A stretch of DNA of 64,000 nt from Hymenobacter negativus. GTDB lineage: Bacteria > Bacteroidota > Bacteroidia > Cytophagales > Hymenobacteraceae. Numbering within the stretch: the stretch's first letter is position 1; the number at the start of each line of letters is the position of its first letter. The translations under genes were made by a program, and so were the position numbers. Below the pieces are notes generated by a model. That model saw only the letters and a program-made list of their open reading frames with translations. It did no database searches and had not been told where the DNA came from. Shown here one piece after another: positions 62,690 through 64,000 of this stretch. The DNA is taken from the NCBI RefSeq assembly GCF_016056375.1, contig NZ_JAEDAE010000002.1, positions 434,001 through 498,000 of the forward strand. The letters are read 5' to 3'.

Positions 62690-62754
62690 TGCGTTGTTCT
62701 GTCTAATCCAGTAGCCCACCAACCCACTCATCCACTAATTCACCAACTCACCAT

Positions 62755-63009
62755 ATGACCACGCAAGAAGAATTCGACGCGGCCAGCCAGCGCGCCCAGC
62801 AACTGCCCACTAAGCCCTCCAACATGATTCTGCTCCAGCTGTATGCCCTCTACAAACAGGCCACCGAAGGCGACGTAACCGGCGACCGCCCCGGCGGCTT
62901 CGACTTCAAAGCCATTGCTAAATTCGACGCCTGGAATGGCTTGAAGGGCACCAGCAAAGAAGCAGCCCGCCAGCAGTACGTAGAGCTGGTCAGCGAGCTG
63001 GCGGGGTAA
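62755..63009 (+). CDS. Acyl-CoA-binding protein
   Basis: An 84-residue four-helix acyl-CoA-binding protein. The family signature is complete: EEFDAASQRAQQLPTKPSN, LLQLYALYKQATEGDVTGD, then FDFKAIAKFDAWNGLKGTSK and a final helix RQQYVELVSEL. The Tyr, Lys and Trp that hold the CoA head group are present. It buffers and carries long-chain acyl-CoA in the cytosol. Such genes are widespread in eukaryotes but patchy in bacteria. It starts 207 bases from the divergent amidohydrolase gene. Confidence 0.95.
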   Translation: MTTQEEFDAASQRAQQLPTKPSNMILLQLYALYKQATEGDVTGDRPGGFDFKAIAKFDAWNGLKGTSKEAARQQYVELVSELAG

Positions 63010-63015
63010 TTCGCG

Positions 63016-63071
63016 GAGTGACTGAGTGGCTGAGTGAATAAAACCTCAATTACTCAGCTACTCAGTCACTC
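63016..63071. repeat. Inverted repeat of CTGAGTGA units
   Basis: GAGTGACTGAGTGGCTGAGT... (63016-63038) is complementary to 63050-63071 with about two mismatches. It forms a long AT-poor hairpin just after the acyl-CoA-binding gene and before the last gene. The arms are themselves built of ACTGAGTG units. Confidence 0.7.
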
Positions 63072-63084
63072 AATCACTCAGTGG

Positions 63085-64000
63085 ATGATGGACATCTCCC
63101 GCAAAAAGCCGCCGTACCCCATCACGCCGGCCCTGCGCCAATACCTGCGCGCCTACGACCGCGAAACTCCGCTGCCCGTGACCTACGCCGATTTGCGGCA
63201 GTTCACGGGCTCGTTTCCGCTGCTGGACCGGACCGGGAAAGACACGCTCTGGCAAACGGTGCACTTCGAGCCGCAAACCCTGCGCGAGCTCAGCCAGGGC
63301 CTTACGGAAGTGTACGCGCTGCTGAAAACGGCCGGCGACCTGTCCTTCTCCAAGCACCTCGTGGCCGACCGCATCGATTACTGCGAGTTTGGCAACTCGC
63401 GGCCGTTCCGGGTGCGCATCGTGAACCAGCTCAACGACAACTACGACTACTTCTACGTGAAGCAGGCCGACGCCTCGCGCCTCTACGGCCTGGAGCTGGA
63501 GCACCTGCTCTCGCCCAACTCGCTCACGTTTCTGGTGAGCGGCGACACGCTCATTGAGGAGCACATCGTGGGCATTCCGGGCGATGATTTCATCCGGCAC
63601 CACCTGAGCCAGCCGCACCTCAACCAGGTGCGCATTGCCAAGGAGTTTGTAAAGTTCAACGAACGCTGCTTCGTGCGGCTGCTGGGCGATATGCGGGCCT
63701 ATAATTACGTCATCGCCGTGACGCCCGACTTCGAGGACGAGCAGTACCGGGTGCGGGCCATCGACTTTGACCAGCAGAGCTACGAGGGCCGCCGCACCAT
63801 GTACCTGCCCCAGTTTTTCAAGGATAATGCCGAGGTGGTGGCCATGTGCGCCCGCCACCTCAAGCCCGAAACCCTGCGCCAGTACCAGACCGAGGAGCGC
63901 GCCCTGATGGCCCGCCGCGCCCGCGCCGAGCGCCACCGCCTGCGCGACCTACTGGAAGCCATGCGCCGCCACGACCTGGCCCCGCCCGAGAAGGTGGCCC
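63085..64000 (+). CDS. Hypothetical protein, possible kinase-fold, cut by window end
   Basis: At least 305 residues; the frame runs off the right edge. It starts MMDISRKKPPYPITPALRQY with no signal peptide. Near residue 195 LLGDMRAYNYVIAV is followed after about 15 residues by VRAIDFDQQSYEG, a GD-x4-N ... (I)DFD spacing that recalls the catalytic loop and metal site of aminoglycoside/protein kinase-like folds. An Arg-rich helical region (EERALMARRARAERHRLRDL) follows at about 270-290. The kinase reading is inference from these two motifs; no Gly-rich loop is evident. Confidence 0.7.
   Translation, partial: MMDISRKKPPYPITPALRQYLRAYDRETPLPVTYADLRQFTGSFPLLDRTGKDTLWQTVHFEPQTLRELSQGLTEVYALLKTAGDLSFSKHLVADRIDYCEFGNSRPFRVRIVNQLNDNYDYFYVKQADASRLYGLELEHLLSPNSLTFLVSGDTLIEEHIVGIPGDDFIRHHLSQPHLNQVRIAKEFVKFNERCFVRLLGDMRAYNYVIAVTPDFEDEQYRVRAIDFDQQSYEGRRTMYLPQFFKDNAEVVAMCARHLKPETLRQYQTEERALMARRARAERHRLRDLLEAMRRHDLAPPEKVA

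Noticed and set aside
1..64000. tRNA or rRNA genes
   Set aside because: No TTCGAnnCC loop in a cloverleaf context or rRNA-like stretch was seen by eye on either strand.

Overview
The window reads as chromosomal DNA of a GC-rich aerobic Bacteroidota. Four secreted proteins end in type IX secretion (T9SS) sorting domains or T9SS-like tails. There is a TonB-dependent receptor with a carboxypeptidase-regulatory-like N-terminus, several starts sit behind TAnnTTTG-type -7 boxes, and the intergenic gaps carry many paired inverted repeats. The overall look is closest to Hymenobacter; that genus call is inference from style, not from a marker gene. No tRNA, rRNA, CRISPR array, transposase or phage gene was seen.

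Layout. (1) 0.4-6.3 kb: a visibly less GC-rich, minus-strand accessory cassette: secreted barrel-like protein, Big-like lipoprotein, 75-residue four-cysteine peptide, trypsin-like protease fused to a DNA/RNA non-specific endonuclease, and a patatin phospholipase with an internal membrane hairpin. (2) 6.5-9.3 kb: two small hypothetical genes and NADP isocitrate dehydrogenase. (3) 9.2-26.7 kb: an L-arabinose/arabinan locus: mutarotase, araB, araD, araA, GH51, GH27, GH127, then (after an inserted marR-MFS pair and an isochorismatase remnant) GH43 and a GH5-like enzyme. A CACAATCGATTGTG palindrome lies just after the promoter of the first gene and near-copies lie in the GH43/GH5 divergent region, suggesting one shared repressor. 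(4) 26.8-37.6 kb: large secreted surface proteins, including a CE8 pectin methylesterase with two tandem C-terminal modules. Together with (3) this points to use of pectin and its arabinan side chains. (5) 37.8-43.8 kb: a tripartite RND efflux operon (adaptor, pump, TolC). (6) 44-64 kb: mixed functions: alkyltransferase-like DNA-repair protein, TonB-dependent receptor, histidine kinase with a receiver-only response regulator, exonuclease VII, tandem M13 metallopeptidases, cyclophilin, S1/P1-like enzyme, CinA-type amidase, amidohydrolase, acyl-CoA-binding protein and a gene running off the right edge.

How the genes work together. GH51, GH127, GH27, GH43 and the GH5-like protein would release L-arabinose from polymers in both furanose and pyranose forms; mutarotase equilibrates the sugar; AraA, AraB and AraD take it to xylulose 5-phosphate. 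No sugar transporter, SusC/SusD pair or arabinose regulator is in the window, so those must lie elsewhere. The most unusual unit is the 0.4-6.3 kb cassette, whose enzyme mix (protease, nuclease, phospholipase) resembles effector sets used in biological conflict, although no sensor or NTPase is present.
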